In this document: positions 47,882 through 60,800 of the stretch, piece by piece
Layout of the letters: the number at the start of each line of letters is the position of its first letter
Position numbering within the stretch: position 1 is the stretch's first letter
Source: Thuidium tamariscinum
Taxonomy: Eukaryota > Streptophyta > Bryopsida > Hypnales > Thuidiaceae
Assembly (NCBI GenBank): GCA_947034885.2
Contig: OX344756.2
Location: 14,504,098 to 14,568,097 of the forward strand
Direction: 5' to 3'
Length of the DNA stretch: 64,000 bases
Notes under the pieces: generated by a model
Databases searched by the model: none
Seen by the model: the letters and a program-made list of their open reading frames with translations, nothing else
Told to the model about the DNA's origin: nothing
Translations under genes and position numbers: made by a program

Positions 47882-48204
47882 GAAAAGATTTGAGGGCAAT
47901 GGGAGACCATGAATTTTTTTTTGAGTTCCCGGATTGTGGAAATGTGCCACATGGTCAAGAGGGTGCCATGTCAAAAATTATTATTATTATTTAATTATTT
48001 AATTATTTTCTTAAAAAAATTGGAAAAAAATATTTTAATTCAATTTTAGGTTTCCTAACATTTTTTAGAATTTAGAATTTTTTTTTTTTTTTTTTTAAAC
48101 TCAAAAAATTCAGCCAATAGGGCCAATTCACAATTTTCTAACAGTACAAAGAACAAGCTAGGGAACAACCCTAAAATAGGCTCTTCTTGCCTTCAAATCC
48201 CCCC
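47882..48204. mobile_element. TA-flanked MITE, family 1, copy C
   Basis: Ends GAAAAGATTTGAGGGCA and reverse complement GGGGGGATTTGAAGGCA, flanked by TA. The internal GGTCAAGAGGGTGCCATGTC is the family motif in reverse orientation. It is more diverged than copies A and B and lies only 650 bases from copy B. Confidence 0.78.
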
Positions 48205-48655
48205 TACTAGCGAATTCTCAATAGGGTGAAACATACCTTAATATTTTTGTTAACTAGAATCTTGTAGAATAACATGTTTACATACTTGTTGCATTGTCTA
48301 ATTTTCAAAATTTGAATGTGAAAATTTTTATTTAGGAAATATAGTCTAGTAGAAAAGGGAGCAAATATAATGTTTTTTCAATGAAACAAGTCATAGAAAT
48401 GGAAAAATATATTTTCTTGGAGATTTAAAATCTTTATTCTTTACAAACAAACAAGATTTTGAAAAAAAAATACAAATTTTTATTTTTAGCAATTTTAAAA
48501 ATAAAAGGTTCAATCCAATGTGATTAAAAACACAAAATAATTTAAATGATTCCAAATTTTTTTGAAGATGTTCCAAACAATATGATAATAATAACAATTG
48601 TTAAATTTCAAAGATTTACAAGTGTCTAAATTTTTTTTTAATTTTAGAATCCAAT

Positions 48656-48808
48656 TACTATAAAAAAATGAAGGTATAAATGACTTGTCTACAATGATTT
48701 TACCAACAACAATGCCTATAAAAGAGTCATTTTGTAGTCATTTTGCAATCATTGTTGTTGTTGTAGTCATTGTGGACAAGTCATTTATACCTCCATTTTT
48801 TTGTAGTG
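48656..48808. mobile_element. CACTA-type MITE with AAT target duplication
   Basis: The right end reads, in reverse complement, CACTACAAAAAAATGGAGGT. The left end reads TACTATAAAAAAATGAAGGT. Arms extend for about 45 bases (GTATAAATGACTTGTC...). The element is flanked by a perfect 3-bp duplication AAT (48653-48655 and 48809-48811), as expected for CACTA elements. It has no coding capacity and was probably mobilised by a full CACTA transposase. Confidence 0.9.
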
Positions 48809-50883
48809 AATCTGGTCATTTTTGACTTTCTATTCTTTTTATTTGAAAATGTGTATAAATTTGAGAGAGTTTCTTATTTTTCAATTTTTAAAATAGAAAA
48901 TACTACATTTGCCTTCAATTCCAAGACAATTTTATTTTGAAGGGGTAAAGAAGCATTATTCATCTTATAAAAAAATTTCTCCCAAATCTACATTTTGGCC
49001 AATGAAGTTGATCATTTATAATTGTTATAAGCTAAAAATTTAATGGTCAAAATTTTCTACAATTAATTTCATGTATATTAAACAGAATAGTCTTCACTTT
49101 TGTATGGTTGAAATAAAAAAATTCAAATACATCAGCCTCATCTATATATAAGAAAAAAATCAAAGTGGCACAATTCATTGAAAAATTTCATTGTCAAAAA
49201 GTCGTTGGGCCTTGCGGGGTTAGGTTTAATTCTAAAAATTGATTGATTTTAAGGAAAATATTAGAGATATTCAAAATAAGATACAATTTAAGTGCCATAA
49301 TATTAGAACACATTGATAACAAATCTTAAGATTTCTATTTCTTATATATTTGTTTTTTCCTTTCTAATTTCAAAAGTTGATGTATTTATTTGTTAAGAAT
49401 AGAAAAAAAAATCATCATTTCTACTCAAAAGGTTACTTGTTATTCCATTTTTTGGATTAATTTGGGAAATTTTGATCATTAGAAACCTAAAAGGTCCCAA
49501 GCATCCAAAAGTGGATGTACATTGGTCAATGATTGTAACTTTCAAAGTTCCAAAATTTTATACTTAGTTTTAACTTTAAAAATGAAACCTAATAAATTGT
49601 CATTCTACTCCACTTAACCCCAAAAAGATCAAGGACTTTTTTTTTCCAAAAAACACTCAAAACTAGAAAGAGTAAATAAAAAATTAAATTATTATAATTG
49701 GACACCTAACCATAGGATCTTACACTCAATTATAATAAGAATGTATGGATTAAATTTCAAAAATTTTGATTGCACAAATTTTTTAGCAAATTGCAAGACT
49801 AGATTTTTTGACTTTCAACCTTCTTCATTAAATTTTTTTGCACTACAAAGTTTTGAGCTTTAAATCTTTTTAATCATTTCTAAAAAAAAAAGATGCTTAA
49901 ATTGTCCAAACAAGATTGCCCATAACTTTAACATAACTTATTCAAATAAAATGAATCAAAACTTTCCATATAGACAAAAATATAATCTTTGAGAAAAATA
50001 TATATTTTTCTAAAAATTTGATATTTTGAACTTATTTGGGCACAACTCTTGTTCGCAGGCACCTATTTAGAAAAACAAATATATTCCCATGAAGTTATTC
50101 AATTTTTCTATATTCAAAAAATGATTCAAAAAATCATCACATAAATTGAGACCGTAGGTACAGATAACGGTCCTTTACAAGTTAAAAACTTTGAAAAAAC
50201 TCAAAATTTCAAGTTCTTGCAACTACTAGAAGCTCCATGGGTCAAAATCCAAATAACACAATCTTGTTTGTATTCCATTCATACAACCTCAAATATTATA
50301 CAACATTCAATGGGTAGGGTCCACACAATTCCAGACATACGATTAAAAGTGGGGCATATACATACAACGACTCCTTACCGAGCTTCATTGCAGAAGCACC
50401 AAAAGAAACTCAGCCCCAACGCAGGCTAGACAATTCAGTAGACTCGGCTAATGAGAAATTCAGCTGAATCTTGATGTCGAACCTCGTAGAAAGGTCGGAT
50501 TCAATTTAACTTGAGCTTGCCCAATGATCAAACACGTTGCGCTGGGTCTTGTAATTAGACTTTACAGCAGTGACAATGTGTCACCTCGTCGAGTAAACCT
50601 GCAGGCAGGTTGCATCCCAAGTTGGATGAGGCACCAAAGCGCATTTCGATTCTGCTCACTAAGCCCACTCTTTGGATGAGTGCAGAAGACTGCAAGAAAC
50701 ACAATACCGAAATCTCTTTCTGCTAAGGGGTGTCCCGCAGCGCCTACGCATCAATTGCGTCTACTCATCTTCGGAATCTGCAATACCCCAATATCAATAA
50801 CTCCAATATTAATGTACAAGTCCCCGTGCAATTGCTCATTATTGATTAATACTTCCCTTCAAATACATAAGCCATAAATGTAA
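48809..50883. other. AT-rich spacer with isolated element termini
   Basis: No gene. GGGCCTTGCGGGGTTAGG at 49208-49225 and CACTTAACCCCAAAAAG at 49611-49627 look like a right and a left end of the CTTAACCCC-end family, but I found no partners. From 50200 to 50880 the GC content rises; this part probably belongs to the 3' UTR of the ceramide synthase gene. Confidence 0.45.
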
Positions 50884-53044
50884 TTACCCTAAATAAAATT
50901 TATCATAGCTGCCTCTTCGAATCCTGGTGGCGAGCGTCTGATGCTTGCCATCCTGTCTATACCGGGTGAGAGCACAAGAGATAAACATAATTCCTTTGTA
51001 GAACCGGAGATATTTTTGTGAATGCCAAAGAAACGGACCTGATCGGACGTCGTCTCCAACTTTCCCACAATTTTTCAATTGCTTAACAAGCATCCTCAGA
51101 ATCAACACCCACCAGTAATAGTGTATAACAAGTAGTGTGATGAGCAACGTGTTGAAAACATAGTATTGAAATGATACATAGAACTGAGAAAGGTCCACAT
51201 AATTGATGACTTCATAGCTGCCAACATCACACCCAAAATAATCATCTTCAGAACAACAAACTTTAAAGTTTACAGAATAATAGGTTGATAAAAAAATCAG
51301 CATCTCAAGTTGGATTAAAGTGACCATCTCAGATCTAGATTAGCTTATACAAGTCTAAGGAAAAAAAGTCGTTAATGATGACAGCAAAGCATCATGTTAT
51401 CAAGTAATGTGAATATGACTGCTGTAGCAATGAATCAGACCTGGTGCTCCAGATAATCCAGAAGGGAAAGTAGATCAACCGCAGGAGTACCCAGGATAGC
51501 ACAAATAGGCCAAAGGCGACACTAGCCCCCACCTCGCTACCACTGTATTTGCAGAGCTTGGCTGCCTCCATGAAAACATCACTTACATCATGAAGGGCGA
51601 GCACAATGGATCCTACACGAAAGGACCTGCAACTCGTGCGAAGTCAGTGAAGAGTTATAAACTACGTAATGAAGACTGCAAAATGTGATTTATCACGAAT
51701 ATTGAAAAAACTCCCACCAAATTCTTCTATTTGAACCTCCATTCAGTTGTTCCCTTAAGTAAACGAGAAGCATCTAATTGTAAGCCTGTCCAACAAGAAT
51801 AATACAACAAACAAAACAGAAATTTCAAAGTGGAACTGGAGAAGAAACATACCCGGATATGTAAGAATAGGCAATAAGACCGATAGTTACAATATGATGC
51901 GTCATCATAACATCAAAATCCTTCCTGCGAGTCTCCCAAAATAGCAATGCCGCTACACTGTAGATGTAGAAGCCACACTGAAACGTATAGAACAACTTCA
52001 GCTGAAGCCTGCACATAAATCCGATATCCAAACATCCTGTCAAGCTTTGTGCTCCTATACTATTAATAAAGAAAATAATATAAAAGTTTATGAATAGAAA
52101 AAAGTAAATATAAACTTTAGAAGTAGGCAACTCGACGTTAAAAGAACACCTCGTGAAAATAATTAGATGTGAAAATTGCATACTCAAAAACAACTGTTTC
52201 AATATAACTGTAGAAAATGCTGACTCATATTCAAAGGTGGATGATAAGAGATTAAAGTTTGAAACACAGAGCGCACACCCTGCCAGACAAAACGTATGCT
52301 CATATTGGTGAGAAGATGGAATGAAAAAGGTAGTATGGCACATACTTTACAGTTTGATATGGCCAACCATGCCAAAACGCAGCAGTGTTGCCGAACCATG
52401 GCTCATTGTAGGTTATCAGAACAACAAACACTTCCGTAGCCAAGTAATATGTAAGTTTCCAAGCAGATTCTGTGAATTTAGAGATCTTCTTCTCTCCAGC
52501 TTCTCTCGCACCATTCTTCAGGTCTTTCACTCCATTTGGGAAAATGCACCAGCGTGCGAGTTTCTGTCATTCAAAATCACGTCAGGATTCATCTTAATAA
52601 TCGAGAGACATTAGAGACGACGGAACATTGAACGCCGATATTCATAATCTAAGGTGCGAACACTACTTCCACCAAATGTGTGCAAAGATACACAGAGCGC
52701 TCAATCTCGTCAACGAAACGCGACGACCCTAAAGATTTCAGACAGAAGTTCCAATTTGAGTTCTGACTGACAACGCGCTTTAACCGAAAGCACTAAGTGG
52801 GCAACATATTATGGCAAAAGCAAAAGCAACCTGGAACATCTACCAACAAATTCTACCCAGCAGAAACGAAATTATCAAATATTCAAAACATTATGGTAGG
52901 TTATTAATACTACAGCACATATAGTACCTGAAAGAAGAAGCAGTCCAGTAAAAACCGCGCTACTGGGAAGGCAACAGCAGAGTAGCACACTCCGTAGTAG
53001 TCTTGCACCGATGGGAAGCTCTCAGTCTCCCAGATTGAGCCCAT
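50884..53044 (-). CDS. Ceramide synthase, LAG1/LOH type (TLC domain)
   Basis: An ER membrane enzyme that joins acyl-CoA to a sphingoid base to make ceramide. Exons: 53044-52928, 52563-52346, 52008-51853, 51626-51441, 51217-51039 and a final exon down to about 50884. Phases agree at every junction. The first exon starts [13 protein letters not shown] and leads into a membrane segment. The TLC/Lag1 signature is [15 protein letters not shown], whose two His are essential in the family, followed by [14 protein letters not shown] and [16 protein letters not shown]. The last part is uncertain. After DDVRS the frame either reads through to TAA at 50884 or splices at a GT donor (51038) to a short exon ending TAG at 50889. 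The usual acidic tail of plant LOH proteins is not evident in either version. A 5' leader intron acceptor (TACTGCAG) lies near 53082. It appears intact and functional. Confidence 0.92.
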
Positions 53045-56000
53045 ATTGCAGCGATTGACGTCCAATACAGGAAGTCTCAGCCTGCAGTACGATCCATCAA
53101 TCTCCCCTCAGTCGACAAGAACCTAGTTCAAACATAAACTTCACACTAGCGACGCTGCCTCTAGGATAACACAATATACTGATTTCTACGATAGACTGTC
53201 GTGGAAGGGATCAAATGGGAGTAGACTTTTCGAAAATGAAGTACTCTTTCATTCTCTGCCTAAATGAACTAGGGCACTGCAAGTAATTACCATAAGGACA
53301 AACAAAACAGATCAGAAAAAGTAATATCCATAGTGATATCCAATCAACTGGATTCTCTAATTAAATGATGCACTGAAGGAATTGATGGAATTCATTTTCA
53401 TTAGAATCCTCGTGGAGTCGTTTCGAAAGGAAGTAATGAACGAACCAAGAAACGAGATTACATCAGACTCGTTGCTTCAGTGCAGTCTCCTCACCAGCAA
53501 ATGATAGCGTACAGCTCTCATTCATTGGTTTCCTAGCAAGCTTGTGGAAAATCTCTGAATGTTTTAAAATCAGCTGTCATGATGATGATTGAGCTGTAGC
53601 AAAGGAAATCAATTTCAGTAAATACTTCACTCATAAAATGCCGCCATGGCTCATTCCGATTTAATCATAAAATGATACCTAAAGTTTAACCAGACCTAAC
53701 CTCCCAACCAAAACATGCGTAAATTCCGTAGTATACCATCCACTGACCGATATAACCACCTCAAGAGATAATTGAACCTCGTGAGGAAGGTGAGAGACAA
53801 ACGGGATAAAATTTAGTAGCGAACTGAGAATTTATGACAAAGAAACTCCGCGTTAGAAGTAGAAATCTAAAATCAACGAATACAAAGTTCTTAAATACAA
53901 TCGTCTCATTCAGAATCAAGAAAACTCTCATAACAAATGGGAACTTGAATAGGAACTAAAATAAGTATCAAGAATACAGCAACGCGTCGCACATTCACTC
54001 CAGTGCCAAATTAAGGAGAGATAGCCACACGTAAAACAGCTATATGTATACACTTGAACACGACCGTCAGCTTCTCCATGAGGCCAACTACAAAGATTCA
54101 AGCAGTATCAGGAAGGCTGCTGGGCATTCTCGTTCGATCTGGTTCAATCCTCACTTAGTCCTAAGGTATTAGTGGGGCTGTAGTCAAAGAAATATTGTCA
54201 TCCACCTAAGATGAGTACAAACCTCCTCTGCAATGCAAAGATGACTGGAAACAGGGGCGAGAAGCATCTCGTCAATATCTTCTCGACTCCAAACCTCCGG
54301 CTGCAGGAGCTTCTCGCCGCCGGCGCTAAACCCTAGCAACCCCCTGGCGTGCTTTTCCAGCAGTACGACACGAGCACCACCACGAGCATTGCTAGCTCAT
54401 CGAGCACATATACAAAACAGCAATCAAATTCCCGTCTAGATTCTCACTCCTCGGCTTCCATACTCCAATGCATTCCAGAATCTTCCACTCTTACCGAACA
54501 GCGTACCTCACAGTGCCAGACAGTATTACCACAATCCAGAGACCTCAAAACTGAATAAACTAATACCTGCTCCAGCTTGGGACACCATATTCCTAGTACT
54601 CCTTTCCTAAAATAGGAATACCATCACTTCAATCCTTCTTCTACGATTCCAGCACAACCACGCACAATCTTGTTCAAGATTCGCTTGATCTCAACCGCAA
54701 CGAAAAACCATCCGAAAAATATAATCTCCCGCCTAGCCTTCAAACGAGCACTGCTCCGCCTCAAACGACGCAAGAAAATTTTCCAAATAATTCGGCAAAA
54801 ACACAAAGCGGTCTACGCAGAGAGACGGAAGCAGAAAGATGGAATAGAGCTATTCATGCTGAAATGCGATGAAGTATGCCGGAAGTTTAGAAAATGCGGC
54901 GAAGCGCTATGGCTACAGTATGGCCATCGCCATTCCGAGAGAGACGAGTCGGGCTGGGCTGGGTCCTCCTAGAACGGGCCGGGCTCCGTTAAACCCCCAC
55001 CCGACCCCCTCCCGATTAGAAGGCTGAAGACCAACCTCGATTCTTTTGCCATCTCCTGATTTCAAGTAAAGAGCCACCACAAAAATCAACTATTTTTCTT
55101 ATATATCCAACGACATGATATTGTAATAAAATTGAACAAGAATGTATGGGAAAAAAAATTGACCGTGTAGATTGTAAGATGTTAGTCTTCAAAATCAAAA
55201 GATTGTAATTTTTGTATTTTGTCATTGAACTATTTCATATTGAACCTTATTGAATTGAAAATTTTGCATTATATAGTTTTGAGGTTTATATCTATACAGT
55301 GGAGGGTTGAATTGCATTCCATAACATAAATTTATTTATTTTTAAACTCATTTTCATTCAATTCAAAATTGTTAAGAAGATATAAATACAATTGAAAGTG
55401 GAAGGGAAAATCAAATGTTTGTAGTTTTAAGAGGAAATCAAAACATGCCAATTTTGACAATACGAATGTTTTTAAAACTAATCTACATTGTGTATTTGAA
55501 ACATTGAGAATATTGAATTTTAAAAAATCAAGTATGTTATTTTTTCAAAAAGGCATCTTTTGATTATCTAAAAAGTAAGAGTATTTGTAACTTTCACATC
55601 ACTAATTTAAATGGAATGAATCAAAAATTTCTATACAAACACAAATAAATTCTACAAAATAGGAAAAAGATTATTTGAGTTTTAGTATATTTTCTTTACT
55701 ACTAGGACAACAAAAATTGAGTGTTTTGTATTTTAGATGGCATAATTTTTTCTCTTGGTTACTAATTCAAATAATATTATACCTTCAAAATTCTAGTACA
55801 TTTCTTTTGCCTTTGAAAAAAATTCCAAAAGATTACAATAAGTTTGACATCATTGGCCCCTACTCAAGATCTTGAAATATCCATTATAATATCTATTTTG
55901 AACCTACAGAGTTAATGGGGTGCACATACCTTTTACTCCTAGAAGTATATGCATCCTAAATGTTGATATACCTTAGTCAACCTTGATCATAAGTTTTAGC

Positions 56001-56610
56001 CTCTAGAATTCCTTACATTAGCATTGCAATTTTTGCAATTTTGGTCAACTATAATCAATTGATTTTCAACTTGTTTGAATATAGATGCACATTTTTAGAT
56101 GCACATTTTCAATACAAGTCAAAAAATATAATTTGCACACACATGCAAGTTCAAATGAATTTTCTAACAATTTTTGAACAATTTGGTTCTTAACATTTAA
56201 TTTCTACAATTACCAAATACCAAAAGATTGGTGATAAATTGCCACTTAGCAATTACTTTGATACTTGATAAAGTTTCTCCTTCCTAGAAGGCAAAAGCAT
56301 AAAAAAAATATCTTCCACAACCCTAGAAAATGTGTCTTAAATCTTTTTTTCAATTCTTTTTTCTCTCAATTGTCTTTCATATAATACAAGGCAATTTGCA
56401 TTTTGGATTGTAAGAAAAGGCAATTTTGAAATCTTGGTGAATTTATTGATGTTTTTGGATATTTTATTCTTTTCAATGGAATTATAGTAATGCAAGATGC
56501 ATGATTTTTTTTCCAAAGTAGCTTCAAGTTTTAATTTTGGGTGTGTCAATTTCCAACCTTAGCATTTATATTGTACTAAATATTCAAACTACATTCAACA
56601 TACTTAATGT
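53045..56610. other. Upstream region of the ceramide synthase gene and AT-rich spacer
   Basis: 53045-54350 probably holds 5' leader, leader intron and promoter of the ceramide synthase gene; GC content peaks at 54240-54360. A 100-codon plus-strand frame at 54670-54972 is Lys/Arg-rich with no known motif, possibly an unannotated small gene or chance. From 55020 to 56610 I see only AT-rich spacer. Confidence 0.45.
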
Positions 56611-57014
56611 GTTAAGTTAGAAATAGGAATTGTGTTGAAAGTAAGATTTCAGACCTCATTTAGGCATAGAAGAATGTGTTTTTTCAAAAACATTGAACTA
56701 ACATTAGTTAAAAAATAAACTCAAGTTTTTCATCCAAAAATTCTTTTGACATTTCAAGTTTCCAATCAAAAGTTATGAAATTTCAAAGAGGTGTTTGAAA
56801 TTATTCTTATTATATTTTTTGAAACTTCCTCTTTGAAATCTGCCTATAACTTTTGATTGAAAACTTGAAATGTCAAAAGAATTTTTGAAATTGAAACTTC
56901 AATTCATATTTTAACTAGTCTTAGTTCAATTTTTTTTGAAAAAAGACATTTTACTATACTCAAATGAAGTTTAAAATATTAATTTTATTACAAAATTACA
57001 GATATCTAACTTCA
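56611..57014. repeat. Long foldback, arms of about 180 bp
   Basis: Left arm 56611-56791 and right arm 56828-57014 are imperfect inverted copies around a loop of about 36 bases. Best matching blocks: TTCTTTTGACATTTCAAGTT on the left against AACTTGAAATGTCAAAAGAA on the right, and TTTCAAAGAGG against CCTCTTTGAAA. A transcript through it would fold into a long hairpin. No coding capacity and no target duplication were identified. Confidence 0.88.
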
Positions 57015-57858
57015 CTATGAGCTTACAACTTCAAAAAATCACATATCCCATATGGGTTGGTCAACCTCCTACCTCCATATGTGTATATAAAGAGCTTCTT
57101 TTTCCCATTCATTTCACAAATTATAAATGATTCATGGAGGAAACAATTTAGTGAATAAATTAACTCTATGTTCTCGATTCTGTCAATTAAGTGTCCAAAT
57201 TAGGGTCTCCTAATCTACAACAAAATTGATAGAATTCTGTCAAATTTTCTGTCAAATAGGACACAATTTCCCTTGTAGTGAGCTAACCCACTAACTTCCA
57301 AGAAATACCTATACTGAATGTGTCGGAGTCCACAAAAGAATTCATCTGTGGCTTTGGGCAAGGTATTTTATCGACTACAGCAGTCATGGACAGTGCCTTT
57401 GCGAAAGAGAAAGTGAATAGTACGTGTTGCACACGCATCGAACATTGCTAAGGACCCAGGTGATGTTCGACCTAGTGCATCGCCTCTTGGTGGGCCATCT
57501 CATTTTTAGTCTATCCATCCATCTCATCGAAAAGTAGTAGAGGCGCCAAAGTGAATGGAAATTGGACCCTCCAGAATATAGAGCGAGCCCTCTCTACTGT
57601 CGATGAGGGAATGCTAGTGAGAACAACCGGTAGACTTTACAACATCCCTTCCTCTATTCTCCGAGGGCATGTCTACGGAATGACATTGAACAAAAAGAGG
57701 GGCAGGAAAGTGGTTCTTAAAGACGCTAAGGAAGAGCAACTAGTTCAATATGTTATGCATATGCAAGACATTGGTTACCCTGTTACCTTAGGCCTACTGC
57801 AACAGAAGGTTACCCAAGTGACACAAAGTCGAGTAACACGATTTTGAAATGGAGTTCC

Positions 57859-60800
57859 TGTGGGCGCTTTATTCCCACCTTTGGAATAAAGTGTACACAA
57901 CCAGGTTCTACTACTTTTGCAATGATCTCTAGTGGGTGTCTAACCTACGTGTAATCTAGTTACACCTTCCAAGCAATGGATCATTCTAACTTCCTACTCC
58001 TAATCAACCCACTTGCACTTGCTAGGCGGGAATAACTTTCACTCTAAGGTCTTTGAATTTAGGATAAGTCTTTTTAGTTGTTTTCTATTTTGTAATATCG
58101 GTGGGAATCGAAGGTTTTACTTGCTTTGGTCAATCCTATTTGACTTTCCTAATTAAGCAAAGATTCTAGCTAAGATTTCACTCTTTTCCAGCGTATCGCT
58201 TGTTGATAGAGTTCCAAGTATTCTCGGGTTTTTTATGTTCTAAGAAATCTCTAGAGGATTCTATCCCTAACTTGTACTTTGGTTATCTTTTAATCTAATT
58301 CACGTATTGTTTTAACTATTCTTTTACTACTTTGACTAGATACCTAAATAGTCAAATTGAATTTTACCTTAATATGAATAATTTTGTTCTTCCAAAGTAA
58401 AACCTCAATCTTTGACTTTGGATAATTGTGGATTTTCACGGTAAATTTGGACCGTTGACCGGTTCATCCAAATTTTACCGGTCAATTACTTTTCCGTGGA
58501 ATTGCTTATGGCTTTCAACTTTCTACTTTTACTTCCTAAGTCTAAAAAGTCTAAACTACCTATTGACTCTAACTTTGTCTAATTTTTCATGGTGTTGGAC
58601 TCTGAGTAATTCTAGATTCGTGTTACTTCTAGACTAATGGCTAAATTCTATGGCTTAAAGGAAATTATGGAAAAATGGAAACAAAAGAATTTCAAAGACT
58701 AACCTCCATCATGGCGGTTTCGAGGTCTTCTTGTGATTCGATAAATTCTCCATGTTGCGCTCGCTCCACCTCCATCTTGGTGTTTTTGTATTTGAATATG
58801 GTGTTTTGTTGTCCTTTTAATACTTTAGAATGGAGTATTCTTTCCCCAAGCCTCCTTCCCATCTTTAAACTTCTTTTTGTGATTTTCTTTACTTTTGGGC
58901 TCCTTCTTTTTCTTTTAAATGGCCCCCAAGGTCAACCTATAAAATATCCTAATATAATCTAATTTTTGAAATTAATCACTAATGGTTTTAAAAGTCAATT
59001 CTACGACAACTAAGGTTTTTCCAACTTTTCTCTAATTTGGCAAGACCTCTAAACTTCTCAAAGTCAAACTATTCTTTTATTTGTTTTTTCTATTTGTCTT
59101 TTCTATCAAGCCTAACCGTGACACAAAAGTCAATGATTCTCTACTTGGGCCTAACCTTCCTTCCCTAGCACTAGCACTTGCATATCAATTCAACTTCGAC
59201 TCATACTAACACACTTGAGCTTGAGAGTTTAGGAGATGTTTTCTTGAGTGCATTTGGATTGAGTTGTGCTGTGATTTTGGAGTTGAATCTGTAGTTTGGA
59301 GTGTGTCCAGCAAATTGGAGTGTATCTAGCAAGTTGGAGTGTGTCTAGCAAGTCTGGTCTGCCCTCCAAGGGGTCTAAACCAGTCAAATTGAGTTGACTT
59401 TGAGGGAAATCAACTCTCTTCACTGATACCCCCCTACCACATGTTCTGTATTGAAGTGTATTCAGTTTGTGGCTTCACCCAGTTGCTGGGGTGCTCCCTT
59501 TTGGGCTGAATTGGCCTCTCCAAATTTTGGCTTGGTCAAACTGAGTTGACTCAAAAAATCAGATTTCTTGACTCTTTCCCAAGCTTAATTTCTCTCTGGA
59601 TTTCCGCTCAAACTATCTATTTTGGAAAGTTCTTCCTACCCTGGAACTATGAAGAGAGAGGAATTCCAAACATTGAAATTTGATATCTCTCTTGAAAACT
59701 TCCTCACTTAACTCTCTCTCCAACCTTCAGTTTCCTTTCTCAAATTTATTGCTTTGAAAATTTGGAAAAACAAAACAAAATGGGACCCCGAAGGGTATCC
59801 TTCTAGGGTTCTGGTTTTTTGAAAACTGATGTATGATGTGAGAATGGGCTGGCTAATCAACCAGCCACCACTGTGATTAAGTAACCTCTGCCGACTGATA
59901 GACTGCTGGCTGGCTCGGTCGGGCTTGGTCTGGCCGGGTATCAATGGACTGTCCGCCTTGGCTGGTACTGACTCGTACTGGACTTGAAAAACTGGCGATT
60001 GTTGCCACCTGGTTTTTAAAACCAACTAGGGTCTCCTTGGGGGACCCTTTAAACCAAAACCAACATGGAATTTTGTTAGTAAATCAAAGCTTCACCGTTC
60101 GGGGATTTAAGCCCAAACTTGGAAACCACGTGATGGAACTTTGCCAAAAAATCTTTAGAACTTTGGCGATAGCTTCGCCGTATAGGAGGGATCAACCTCA
60201 AATTCTAGGATGATTTTGCCAGAGTTTTGTCTACTTAAGGACTAAGGGAACTTTGTATCCTACTCAAATTTCCGTAATGTAAACAAGGACCTCAAGAAAA
60301 TGTTTAAGCTTAGGGGGATCCTCGATAAGCCAATCCAGGTTGTGAATCCCTTGTCAAAAGACTTAAATCACTTAATTTCGGTGTCAAAGCTTCAAACAAA
60401 CACAAGTGTATTAGTTAAGCTCTCCAAAGGTACCTCTAAGTCCCTTGGATGGCTTGCAACAAGAAAAAATCTCAAGTTTGTAATGGAATTCAAATGCATT
60501 AAGGAGAAGCAAGAGTTTTGGATAGTACCAAGAACTTGCAACGTGGACACGTAGGAGCTCAATTGCGATGTAGAATGATAAAGGATGTTTGATAATGGAA
60601 TAGAGTTTTGAAATAAGATATAAGAGGTTTGATAAAAGAATAGAGGTATGATAAAAGAGGTGTGAGAGGTGTAGAATGAGGGGAGGGGGAGGCCTTTTAT
60701 ACATTTCCAAGGCCTCCTCCCCCCTCAAGTTACAAACTAAATTAACTAAGAAAAACCCAAATTAACGATCTAAATTTCTACCCTATTGTTGTAGCTATTC

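Noticed and set aside
54670-54972. 100-codon basic frame upstream of the ceramide synthase gene
   Set aside because: Lys/Arg-rich without recognised motifs; it could as well be part of the promoter or 5' leader of the minus-strand gene. Kept only as a note in the spacer entry.
57255-57275. CCCTTGTAGTG as a CACTA right end next to the Tigger-like gene
   Set aside because: No matching left end was found upstream within the window, and the adjacent transposase belongs to another superfamily.
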